Positions 1 to 5,585 of a stretch of DNA of 6,411 nucleotides are shown here, piece by piece. The stretch lies in assembly GCA_041687295.1 (NCBI GenBank), contig JAWLCG010000296.1, positions 1 to 6,411 on the forward strand, in the 5' to 3' direction. The position numbers were made by a program, and so were the translations under genes. A model generated the notes under the pieces. That model made no database searches, was not told where the DNA came from, and saw only the letters and a program-made list of their open reading frames with translations. Source of the DNA: JAWLCG01 sp041687295 (lineage in GTDB: Bacteria; Planctomycetota; Phycisphaerae; SM23-33; FEN-1343). The stretch's first letter is position 1; every line of letters starts with the position of its first letter.

Positions 1-59
1 CTTGACGCCGCTTTGGCTGGCTCTGTCGTGTGCGATCCAAAGCGGCGTCAAGCCGCCGC
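1..59. repeat. Inverted repeat pair with CCAAAG foot, cut by window edge
   Basis: CTTGACGCCGCTTTGG at 1-16 is a perfect 16-bp inverted match to CCAAAGCGGCGTCAAG at 37-52, with a 20-base spacer. The right copy continues into its own hairpin: GCGGCG (42-47), a TCAAGC loop, then CGCCGC (54-59). The left copy presumably has the mirror-image hairpin arm beyond base 1. The layout is that of two short hairpin repeats in opposite orientation, as in REP/BIME-type elements, but the foot is CCAAAG rather than GTAG, so it would be a different family from the others here. There is no T-run, so it is not an intrinsic terminator. Confidence 0.65.
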
Positions 60-132
60 ACTCCAAAAGCGCGGTCCGCCTATCGCGCGGGGACACCCAG
101 GCCGGTCCGGCCGGGGTCGGCAGGGCGATGGA
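60..132. other. Non-coding spacer with one odd palindrome
   Basis: No gene is supported here. The one visible structure is GGCCGG-T-CCGGCC at 100-112, an odd-length palindrome. Open frames crossing this stretch have no ribosome binding site or recognisable protein content. Together with the flanking repeats it makes up the gene-free 1-330 region downstream of the araC-type gene. Confidence 0.4.
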
Positions 133-224
133 CACGAATGGCACGAATGGAAGATCAGACAAAGCCAGAACGGATCTTCCATTCGTGAAATCCTTCTCCA
201 TTCGTGCCATTCGTGCCATTCGTG
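133..224. repeat. CACGAATGG tandem and inverted 9-mer repeat
   Basis: The 9-mer CACGAATGG occurs twice in tandem at 133-141 and 142-150. Its reverse complement CCATTCGTG occurs at 179-187, 198-206, 207-215 and 216-224, the last three in tandem. The innermost pair extends to a perfect 15-bp dyad, CACGAATGGAAGATC (142-156) with GATCTTCCATTCGTG (173-187), separated by 16 bases. The whole can fold as a long hairpin with slipped registers. No protein is supported. It looks like a small non-autonomous or simple-repeat element; the family is not known to me by name. Confidence 0.75.
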
Positions 225-270
225 TTGATCCCTTGTCCGTGGAGGATGAGTCCACCGGGGGGGGCAAAGA

Positions 271-311
271 CGTGGCTACAAACGGCGTAGCCACGGCACC
301 CGGAGCCGTGG
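271..311. repeat. GTAG-footed REP-like hairpin element
   Basis: Two overlapping dyads are seen. CGTGGCTAC (271-279) pairs with GTAGCCACG (287-295) across 7 bases, and CCACGGC (291-297) pairs with GCCGTGG (305-311) across 7 bases. The second hairpin sits immediately 3' of GTAG (287-290), and an inverted GTAG (CTAC, 276-279) faces it. A GTAG tetranucleotide at the hairpin foot is the known hallmark of REP elements handled by RAYT transposases. The left partner appears truncated because only one hairpin arm is present. It lies 20 bases beyond the end of the AraC-type gene. No T-tract follows on either strand. Confidence 0.55.
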
Positions 312-330
312 GCCCCGCACGCGCAGAGGG

Positions 331-1086
331 TCAGGGCGCGGGGGGCGCGGGCCCGCGGGCGGCGCCGGGGGGCGTGCCGGTGTGTCGGCGGAAGACCTTG
401 GAGAGGTGGTACTCGTCGGCGAAGCCGACCATGGGGGCGATGGCCTTGAGAGGCAGGGGGGTGTTCAGCAGCAGCGTGCGGGCGGCCTGCACGCGCAGGG
501 CGCGGAGGTAGCGCATGGGCGGCTGGCCTGTGGCGGCGGCGAATCGGCGGGCGAAGTGGAACCGGCTCAGGCCGGCCTGCTCGGCCAGGTCGTCCAGGCG
601 CAGCGGCTCGGCCAGGCGGGCCTGCATGTGGCGGGTGACCTGGCGGACCCAAGGGTCCTCCTCGTCGCGCAACAGGCGGGCCCACTCGTGCAGCAGGGCG
701 TCCAGCAGGCTGTTGAGCATGGCCCGGTCGGGCCGGGGGGCCCCCTGCCGCTCGGCCAGCCAGCGCAGCAGGTACTGCACGCGCCCGTCGCGGTCGTGGC
801 TGAGCAGGGGCCAGTCGCCCGGCGGATCGCCCTCGTGCCACGCGATGAACAGCGTCTCGAGCGGCTCGTCGCCCAGGGCCCGCTCGGCATGGGCCTGGCC
901 GAGGGGGTAGAACAGCATGTCGCCGGGGGCGCCCAGGAGCGTCTGGCCGGCGATGGCCGTCTCGATCCGCCCAGCCAGCACGAGGATCAGCTCGTGCCAG
1001 CGCTCGTGGCGGTGGGCCGGCAGCGACCAGCCGGCCTGGCTGACCCGCCCGACGTCCCGCAGGGATGCTCCGCTCGCCTGGGCCAT
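331..1086 (-). CDS. AraC-family transcriptional regulator (cupin + double HTH)
   Basis: A 251-residue DNA-binding regulator of ordinary AraC length. Residues about 15-85 form a cupin-like sensing domain with an H-x-H...H-E cluster (H25, H27, H31, E32). Residues about 150-240 form the AraC DNA-binding domain, with two helix-turn-helix units near 163-184 and 213-234; the second has the typical hydrophobic-GF-x-D-x-x-x-L-x-K-x-F-R pattern. The C-terminal tail is short and Ala/Pro rich. The start at 1086 is chosen because AGGAG lies about 8 bases upstream on the minus strand and the cupin begins shortly after it. An in-frame ATG at 1167 with GGAGG four bases upstream would add 27 residues of non-conserved appearance and is the alternative. 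The gene is divergent from the dehydrogenase at 1330, which suggests it controls that operon in response to a sugar-like ligand; the ligand cannot be read from the sequence. Confidence 0.93.
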   Translation of the reverse strand: MAQASGASLRDVGRVSQAGWSLPAHRHERWHELILVLAGRIETAIAGQTLLGAPGDMLFYPLGQAHAERALGDEPLETLFIAWHEGDPPGDWPLLSHDRDGRVQYLLRWLAERQGAPRPDRAMLNSLLDALLHEWARLLRDEEDPWVRQVTRHMQARLAEPLRLDDLAEQAGLSRFHFARRFAAATGQPPMRYLRALRVQAARTLLLNTPLPLKAIAPMVGFADEYHLSKVFRRHTGTPPGAARGPAPPAP

Positions 1087-1152
1087 GCGCCCTCTCCTGT
1101 CCGCAACCCACGCCAAAGCCCACCCGTTGGCGCGAGGGGGCCATCGGCCGCC

Positions 1153-1180
1153 AGTATAGCCTTGCATTGGTCCTCCGCAA
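1153..1180 (-). promoter_or_regulatory. Candidate sigma70 promoter of the AraC-type gene
   Basis: On the minus strand, TTGCGG (1180-1175) and TATACT (1158-1153) are separated by 16 bp, close to the -35/-10 consensus. Transcription would begin near 1146 and leave a leader of about 60 bases before the ATG at 1086, which agrees with that start and argues against the one at 1167. A dyad, GCCTTGC (1159-1165) and GCAAGGC (1177-1183) with an 11-base spacer, lies across the promoter and could be an operator for autoregulation. No comparably good promoter is seen on the plus strand for the dehydrogenase, which leaves room for an activated weak promoter. Confidence 0.4.
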
Positions 1181-1269
1181 GGCCGATCCGGGCGGCGCCG
1201 AAGAGGGCCGGACAGCAAGAATCGACAAAAGAAGGGCAAGGGCGGCAATGGCGGGCGGTCGGGGGAGGG

Positions 1270-1302
1270 GTAGGATGGCGGGCACAACGGCATTGCCCCG
1301 CC
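1270..1302 (+). repeat. GTAG plus imperfect hairpin in the dehydrogenase leader
   Basis: GTAG (1270-1273) is followed three bases later by GGCGGGCA (1277-1284), then a 9-base loop, then TGCCCCGCC (1294-1302). The arms pair perfectly except for one bulged C. The arm is the same GGCGGGCA sequence found in the element at 5439-5503, so this may be a decayed copy. It ends 27 bases before the start of the oxidoreductase gene and clear of its ribosome binding site; a regulatory role in the leader is possible but not shown. Confidence 0.35.
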
Positions 1303-1329
1303 TCGTGGGCCGGGACAGGGAGGTCTCAG

Positions 1330-2385
1330 ATGAGCAAGGTTCGCATCGGATTCGTCGGCGTCGGCGGCATGGGCCAGATGGCCCACCTGCGGAACTACGT
1401 GACGCAGGAGGAGTGTGAGGTGGTGGCCATCGCGGAGATTCGGCCCAAGACGGCCCAGGCCGTCGCCTGCCGCTACGGCATCGCCAAGGTCTACCCGGAT
1501 CACCGCGCGATGCTCGAGAACGAGCAGCTCGACGGCGTGGTGGCCTCGCAGCCCTTCGACCGCCACGCGGTGCTTCTGCCGGAGCTGTACGGGGCGGTCA
1601 AGCACGTCTTCACCGAGAAGCCCCTGTCGGTGTCCATCTCGGCCGGCGAGCGGCTGGCCGCGGCGGCGAAGCAGGCGGGCTGCATCCACATGGTCGGCTA
1701 CCACAAGCGGTCGGACCCCGCCACCATCCAGGCCAAGGCCGTCATGGCCGAGTGGCTCGCCAGCGGCGAGATGGGCCCGCTGAAGTACGTCCGCATCCTC
1801 ATGCCCGCCGGTGACTGGATCGCCCAGGGCTTCACGGGCCGAGTCGACGGCGGCGACCCCTACCCCGGCCTCGACCGCGAGGCCAAGAGCGAGACCGGCC
1901 TGGGCGACTCGGCCCACGGGGCGTACGTTGCGTTCGTCAACTACTACATCCACCAGGTCAACCTGATGCGCCACCTGCTGGGCAGCCCCTACAAGGTCAC
2001 CTACGCCGACCCCACCGGCGTGGTGCTGGCCGTCCAGGGCGACAACGGCCTGCCGGGCGTCATCGAGATGAGCCCCTACCAGACCACCATCGACTGGCAG
2101 GAGGAGGCCCTGATCGCCTTCGCCAAGGGCTACATCCGCGTGACCCTGCCGGCCCCGCTGGCCAGCAACCGCGCCGGCACGCTGGAGATCTATCGCGACG
2201 GCGGCGACGGCCAGCTGCCCCAGCGCGTCGAGCCCACGCTGCCCTGGGTGCACGCCATGCGCCAGCAGGCGGCCAACTTCGTCAAGGTCTGCCGCGGCGA
2301 GATGACCCCGCCCTGCGAGGCCGCCGAGGCCGTCGAGGACCTCAAGATCGCCCGCGAGTACATTCGCCTGCGGATGGGAGAGTGA
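1330..2385 (+). CDS. Gfo/Idh/MocA-family oxidoreductase
   Basis: A 351-residue NAD(P)-dependent dehydrogenase of the glucose-fructose oxidoreductase/inositol dehydrogenase family, usual length, cytoplasmic with no signal peptide. The Rossmann fold opens with G-x-G-x-x-G (residues 10-15), and E36 at the end of the second strand favours NAD over NADP. The family's E-K-P motif is at 96-98, with K97 the expected catalytic lysine. H208 in I-H-Q-V-N-L-M-R sits where the second catalytic histidine is normally found, before an L-L-G turn. The C-terminal part (about 125-330) is the alpha/beta dimerisation and substrate domain. The start is fixed by GGGAGGT (1318-1324), five bases before the ATG. Its stop lies two bases before the next ATG, so the two genes are probably translationally coupled. 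The family oxidises or epimerises sugars, polyols and related hydroxy compounds; the substrate here cannot be named from sequence. Confidence 0.95.
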   Translation: MSKVRIGFVGVGGMGQMAHLRNYVTQEECEVVAIAEIRPKTAQAVACRYGIAKVYPDHRAMLENEQLDGVVASQPFDRHAVLLPELYGAVKHVFTEKPLSVSISAGERLAAAAKQAGCIHMVGYHKRSDPATIQAKAVMAEWLASGEMGPLKYVRILMPAGDWIAQGFTGRVDGGDPYPGLDREAKSETGLGDSAHGAYVAFVNYYIHQVNLMRHLLGSPYKVTYADPTGVVLAVQGDNGLPGVIEMSPYQTTIDWQEEALIAFAKGYIRVTLPAPLASNRAGTLEIYRDGGDGQLPQRVEPTLPWVHAMRQQAANFVKVCRGEMTPPCEAAEAVEDLKIAREYIRLRMGE

Positions 2386-2387
2386 CC

Positions 2388-3497
2388 ATGGCCCCGACCC
2401 GATTCCAGAAGATCCTCATCGCCGACGAGCGGTACGAGTCGGCCGGCGTGTTCGACGTCAACAACGACGGCATCCCTGACATCGTCAGCGGGGCCTACTG
2501 GTACCCCGGACCGCGGTACGACCGCAAGTGCAGGATCGGGCCGATCCAGGCGATCGGCGAGTACTTCGACGACTTCTCGACGATCCCCATGGACGTCGAC
2601 GGCGACGGGTACCTCGACTTCATCACCGGCGGCTACTGGGGCAACACGCTGCGCTGGCGCCAGAACCCCGGCGGCGACCCGGACAAGGGCTGGGCCGAGC
2701 ACGTCATCGCCGAGACCGGCCCGGTCGAGACGACCCGCGCGTGGGACGTCGACGGCGACGGCGAGCTGGAGATCGTCCCCAATACCCCGCCGGGCCCCCA
2801 GCGCGTGTACAAGCTCGTGCGCGACGCAGCCGGCAAGGGCACGGGCCGGTTCACCGAGCACGTGCTGAGCGACGGCGCCAGTGGCCATGGGCTGGGCTTC
2901 GGCGACGTCGACGGCTGTGGGCGCGGCGAGATCATCCTGGCCAACGGGTTTCTCAAGGCCCCGGCCAACCCGCTGGGCGGCGAGAAGTGGACCTTCCACC
3001 CCGAGTTCAACCTCGGCTCGGCCAGCGTGCCCATCCTGGTCGTCGACGTCAACGGCGACGGCCTGAACGACCTGATCGTCGGCCAGAGCCACGCCTACGG
3101 CCTGGACTGGTGGGAGCAGCGCGTCCAGGGCGGCAAGCGGAGCTGGATCAAGCACCCCATCGACCCATTCAACAGCCAGTACCATGACCTGTTCTGGGTC
3201 GACATCGACGGCGACGGGCAGCCCGAGCTGGTCACCGGCAAGCGCTACCGCGCCCACAACGGCAAGGACCCCGGCGGCTACGACGCGGTGGGCCTGTACT
3301 ACTTCAAGTGGACCGGCGAGGGCTTCGCCAAGCAGGTCATCGACTTCGGCAGCCCCCGCGGGGCCAGCGGGTGCGGCATCCACTTCGTCGTCACCGACAT
3401 CGACGGCGACGGGCGGCTCGACATCGTCGCCCCGGGCAAGGGCGGCCTGTTCCTCTACCGCAACCTCGGGCCCGCCGAGCCGATGGGGGATGCGTGA
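2388..3497 (+). CDS. FG-GAP/VCBS repeat beta-propeller protein
   Basis: A 369-residue protein made of seven repeats, each carrying a D-x-D/N-x-D-G calcium-binding type loop with a trailing acidic residue. They start at residues 23, 69, 120, 173, 220, 272 and 337, so spacing is about 46-65 residues, consistent with a seven-bladed beta-propeller. The fourth loop has Cys in place of a ligand Asp (D-V-D-G-C-G). No signal peptide or membrane segment is seen, unlike most FG-GAP proteins, which are exported; this one looks cytoplasmic. The ATG at 2388 has GGGAGAG five bases upstream. A GTG at 2382, overlapping the upstream stop, would add two residues. Coupling to the dehydrogenase suggests a shared substrate. 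A distant relationship to the propeller of fungal aldos-2-ulose dehydratase is possible, so it might be an enzyme such as a dehydratase or isomerase rather than a binding protein; that is inference. Confidence 0.88.
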   Translation: MAPTRFQKILIADERYESAGVFDVNNDGIPDIVSGAYWYPGPRYDRKCRIGPIQAIGEYFDDFSTIPMDVDGDGYLDFITGGYWGNTLRWRQNPGGDPDKGWAEHVIAETGPVETTRAWDVDGDGELEIVPNTPPGPQRVYKLVRDAAGKGTGRFTEHVLSDGASGHGLGFGDVDGCGRGEIILANGFLKAPANPLGGEKWTFHPEFNLGSASVPILVVDVNGDGLNDLIVGQSHAYGLDWWEQRVQGGKRSWIKHPIDPFNSQYHDLFWVDIDGDGQPELVTGKRYRAHNGKDPGGYDAVGLYYFKWTGEGFAKQVIDFGSPRGASGCGIHFVVTDIDGDGRLDIVAPGKGGLFLYRNLGPAEPMGDA

Positions 3498-4296
3498 CTT
3501 GTCTCGTCTGTGTAAGGAACGACGGGAGAGGCTGCTGGCCCAGGAGTTTCTGGAAGAGGCCCGCATTCACTATGTGTTGGAGAGCATGCGCAGTGAGAAG
3601 CCCCCTGCGCCTGATGTGAAGGTGACATGCCTATTGGACGGACGATCAATGCGTGTCGGGATTGAGGTAGTGGAGTACCAGAATGAGCAGCTGGGTAGGG
3701 TAATGCAAGCTGAGTGGGAGAGGATAGGTTCGTTTCTGCGCCCAAGACTGGCTGCGGATGAGTTTCTGAAGAACACCGAGATCATGATGTTCTTCGACTG
3801 GAAGTCTCGACCGCCAAAGAGAGCTGCTGAAGACATTGCGGATGAACTGGTTTCCTTCTTGAGGGCGCATCGAAGCTTGATCTCCAAGGTGGGGCACACA
3901 TTCTGTCGCAGGGGCCGATACCCTTGGGACGAGGGAGACTTCAGCGGGTACCCGCTTCTGCAGAGGCACTTTCAGAAGCTCTCAGCATGCAACTTCGGAG
4001 GGGTTGGTCCTTTTGGCGGCAACTACCACAACGCGGCCTATGTTGGTTTCGACGCGGAAGTACTGGCGGGCATTCTTGCCAAGAAAGCAAAGAAGAACTA
4101 CAACCGTTGCGGAATTGGTGAGCTTTGGCTGCTTGTCTGTGCCGGGGTGGAAGTCCCCCATGACAGCGCGGGCCCGGGATATATGAGTTCGAAGCATGTG
4201 CGTCAAAGGGCAGTGTTGGAGGCTGCGGCTGAGACGGGCTTTGATCGAATCTTTTTCTGGGAAAAGAGGCATGCTTGGTATGAACGGCTCAAATGA
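3490..4296 (+). CDS. Hypothetical protein, lower G+C, possible PD-(D/E)XK-like fold
   Basis: A 268-residue soluble protein without signal peptide or membrane segment. I do not recognise a named family. The ATG at 3490 overlaps the end of the propeller gene by eight bases; only a G-run serves as a weak ribosome binding site. A helical N-terminus (about 1-35) is followed by P-D (41-42) and then G-I-E-V-V-E-Y (57-63). A P-D ... E-x-V/T strand is seen in some PD-(D/E)XK nuclease-like hypothetical families, as is a later E-L-W-L-L-V strand (211-216). No canonical E-x-K is clear, so this is only a hint. Other conspicuous stretches are F-F-D-W-K (101-105) and a Gly/Asn-rich G-G-V-G-P-F-G-G-N (170-178). 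G+C is roughly 50-53% in sampled stretches against about 75% in neighbours, with A/T-ending codons common, so it was probably acquired by transfer and is unlikely to be part of the original pathway. Confidence 0.8.
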   Translation: MRDLSRLCKERRERLLAQEFLEEARIHYVLESMRSEKPPAPDVKVTCLLDGRSMRVGIEVVEYQNEQLGRVMQAEWERIGSFLRPRLAADEFLKNTEIMMFFDWKSRPPKRAAEDIADELVSFLRAHRSLISKVGHTFCRRGRYPWDEGDFSGYPLLQRHFQKLSACNFGGVGPFGGNYHNAAYVGFDAEVLAGILAKKAKKNYNRCGIGELWLLVCAGVEVPHDSAGPGYMSSKHVRQRAVLEAAAETGFDRIFFWEKRHAWYERLK

Positions 4297-4332
4297 ACAG
4301 ACCGTCAATGCGAACTACGTGGGAGATGCACC

Positions 4333-5442
4333 ATGACCCACCGCGAGCGTTTCCTGGCGACGGTGCTGGGCGAGCCGGTGGATCGGCCGCCGTACTGGCT
4401 GCACTGGGGGCCCTGGGGCACGACGTGGCAGCGGTGGCGCCGCGAGGGCATGCCCGAGCCCATCGGCGACTTCGGGCAGGTGCGGGCGATGTTCGGCGGC
4501 GAGTGGGTGACCCACGGCGTGGCCGTCAACTGCGGGCCCTGCCCAAGGCTCCCACACACGGTGCTGGAAGAGACGGCCGATTCGGTGGTCTTCACCGACA
4601 GCTGGGGCATCCGCCGGCGCAACCTCAAGGGCCGGGAGTCCATGTCGGAGTTCCTGGAGTTCCCCGTCAAGGGCCGGGCCGACTGGGAGCGGTTCCGCGA
4701 CGAGCGCCTGGTGCCCGACGACCCGCGCCGCCTCGAGGGCCCGTGGCGCGAGCACGCCCGCTCGGCCATCGAGTACGGCCAGGCCATCCAGCTGGGCTAC
4801 TACCCGGACGTGGGCATCTTCGGCAGCCTGCGCTGGCCGCTGGGCGACGAGGAGTGCCTCATCGCCTTCCTGGCCGAGCCGGACCTGGTCCACGAGATCA
4901 TGGACCACATGACCGACGTGTACCTGGCGGTCTTCGAGCAGGTCTGCCGCGAGGTGCGTGTGGACATCATCCACATCTGGGAGGACATGTGCGGCCGGCA
5001 GGGCCCGCTGATCGGCCCGGACCACTGGCGGCAGTTCATGGGGCCCTGCTACCGGCGGATCAAGGCCTTCGCCGACGACCACGGGATCCCGGTGATCTCG
5101 GTGGACACCGACGGCAAGCCCGACCTGATCGTCGAGCCCATGATGGAGGCGGGGGTGAATTACCTGTTCCCGCTGGAGGTCGCCGCCGGCGTGGACGTGA
5201 ACGACTACCGCCGCCGCTGGCCGCAGCTGGCGGTGATGGGCGGCATCGACAAGCGGGCCCTGGCCCATGGCCCCGCCGCCATCGACGCCGAGCTCGCCCG
5301 CATCGCCCCGGCCATCCAGACGGGCCGATACATCCCCGAGCTGGACCACCTGATCCCCGACGACGTGTCGTGGGAGAACTTCTGCCACTACGCCTGCAGC
5401 CTGCGAGAGCTTCTGGGCGTCGAAGCCCCGGCCCGCACGTAG
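4333..5442 (+). CDS. Uroporphyrinogen decarboxylase-superfamily protein (not HemE)
   Basis: A 369-residue TIM-barrel-type protein of the URO-D/cobalamin-methyltransferase superfamily, cytoplasmic. Recognisable blocks are the N-terminal R-E-R-F-L-A-T-V-L-G-E-P-V-D-R-P-P (4-20), I-H-I-W-E-D-M-C-G (214-222), V-D-T-D-G (257-261), L-F-P-L-E-V (278-283), G-G-I-D-K-R (303-308) and a C-terminal Y-I-P-E-L-D-H-L-I-P-D-D-V-S (333-346). True HemE N-terminal substrate motifs are absent, so haem synthesis is unlikely. The H-x-C-G zinc motif of MtaA-type methyltransferases also seems replaced by D-T-D-G. This matches a divergent group common in planctomycetes and Lentisphaerae with no proven reaction. GGGAG (4321-4325) lies seven bases before the ATG. 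The gene follows the low-G+C gene by 36 bases in the same direction; before that gene's arrival it may have followed the propeller gene directly. A role in demethylation or C1 transfer on a sugar-derived compound is speculation. Confidence 0.88.
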   Translation: MTHRERFLATVLGEPVDRPPYWLHWGPWGTTWQRWRREGMPEPIGDFGQVRAMFGGEWVTHGVAVNCGPCPRLPHTVLEETADSVVFTDSWGIRRRNLKGRESMSEFLEFPVKGRADWERFRDERLVPDDPRRLEGPWREHARSAIEYGQAIQLGYYPDVGIFGSLRWPLGDEECLIAFLAEPDLVHEIMDHMTDVYLAVFEQVCREVRVDIIHIWEDMCGRQGPLIGPDHWRQFMGPCYRRIKAFADDHGIPVISVDTDGKPDLIVEPMMEAGVNYLFPLEVAAGVDVNDYRRRWPQLAVMGGIDKRALAHGPAAIDAELARIAPAIQTGRYIPELDHLIPDDVSWENFCHYACSLRELLGVEAPART

Positions 5443-5503
5443 GGCGGGCATTGCCCGCCGCGGAAACGTCGGGCGCCATCGCGGCGGGCAGTGCCCGCCC
5501 TAC
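5439..5503. repeat. Inverted pair of GTAG-footed REP hairpins (BIME-like)
   Basis: The outer ends GTAGGGCGGGCA (5439-5450) and TGCCCGCCCTAC (5492-5503) are perfect 12-base inverted repeats. Each end is itself a hairpin: GGCGGGCA-T-TGCCCGCC (5443-5459) and GGCGGGCA-G-TGCCCGCC (5483-5499). Each hairpin has GTAG exactly at its foot, facing outward on opposite strands. This is the classic layout of two REPs forming a BIME, which RAYT (TnpA-REP) transposases are known to recognise. The left GTAG contains the TAG stop codon of the URO-D-like gene. An additional dyad, CGGGCGCC (5470-5477) with GGCGCCCG (5507-5514), encloses the right unit. No T-run follows, so it is not a standard terminator, though it could stabilise the upstream mRNA's 3' end. 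Confidence 0.75.
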
Positions 5504-5519
5504 TGGGGCGCCCGTCGAC

Positions 5520-5585
5520 GTGCCGCTCGACCCGGCCCTGGCCATCAGCCAGCGCTTCGGCACGCTGATCCAGCAGGGAACGTAG
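5520..5585 (+). pseudogene. Possible gene-end fossil, 22 codons
   Basis: From a GTG at 5520 to TAG at 5583-5585, the frame reads V-P-L-D-P-A-L-A-I-S-Q-R-F-G-T-L-I-Q-Q-G-T. Nearly every third base is G or C and the composition is protein-like, as in real genes here, but there is no good ribosome binding site and no recognisable family. Its stop sits in ACGTAGGGCG, the same ten bases that end the URO-D-like gene (5437-5446). It may be the 3' end of a lost gene that also abutted a GTAG element, or simply chance in high-G+C DNA. Confidence 0.2.

Noticed and set aside
133..224. CRISPR-like array from the CACGAATGG repeats
   Set aside because: Units are only 9 bases, directly abutting, in mixed orientation and without spacers.
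291..311. Intrinsic terminator for the AraC-type gene
   Set aside because: A stable hairpin is present but no T-run follows it on the minus strand; the GTAG foot fits a repeat element better.
382..1329. Upstream extension of the dehydrogenase frame
   Set aside because: It is the antisense of the AraC-type gene; the Rossmann fold starts a few residues after the ATG at 1330, which has a strong ribosome binding site.
1087..2253. Upstream extension of the minus-strand AraC-type frame, giving a 640-codon protein
   Set aside because: The extension lies opposite the dehydrogenase gene and crosses the divergent promoter region. The regulator is full length from 1086 with a good ribosome binding site.
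2190..3566. Long minus-strand open frame of 458 codons opposite the propeller gene
   Set aside because: Its Val/Asp-rich repeats are the mirror of the Asp-loop codons on the plus strand. The plus-strand frame has motifs and a ribosome binding site; this one has neither.
4333..5442. Calling the URO-D-superfamily gene hemE
   Set aside because: Although related in fold, it lacks the conserved N-terminal HemE substrate motifs and sits in a catabolic context.
4315..5451. Minus-strand open frame of 378 codons opposite the URO-D-like gene
   Set aside because: It is a high-G+C shadow of a well-supported gene, with low-complexity content and no recognisable domain.
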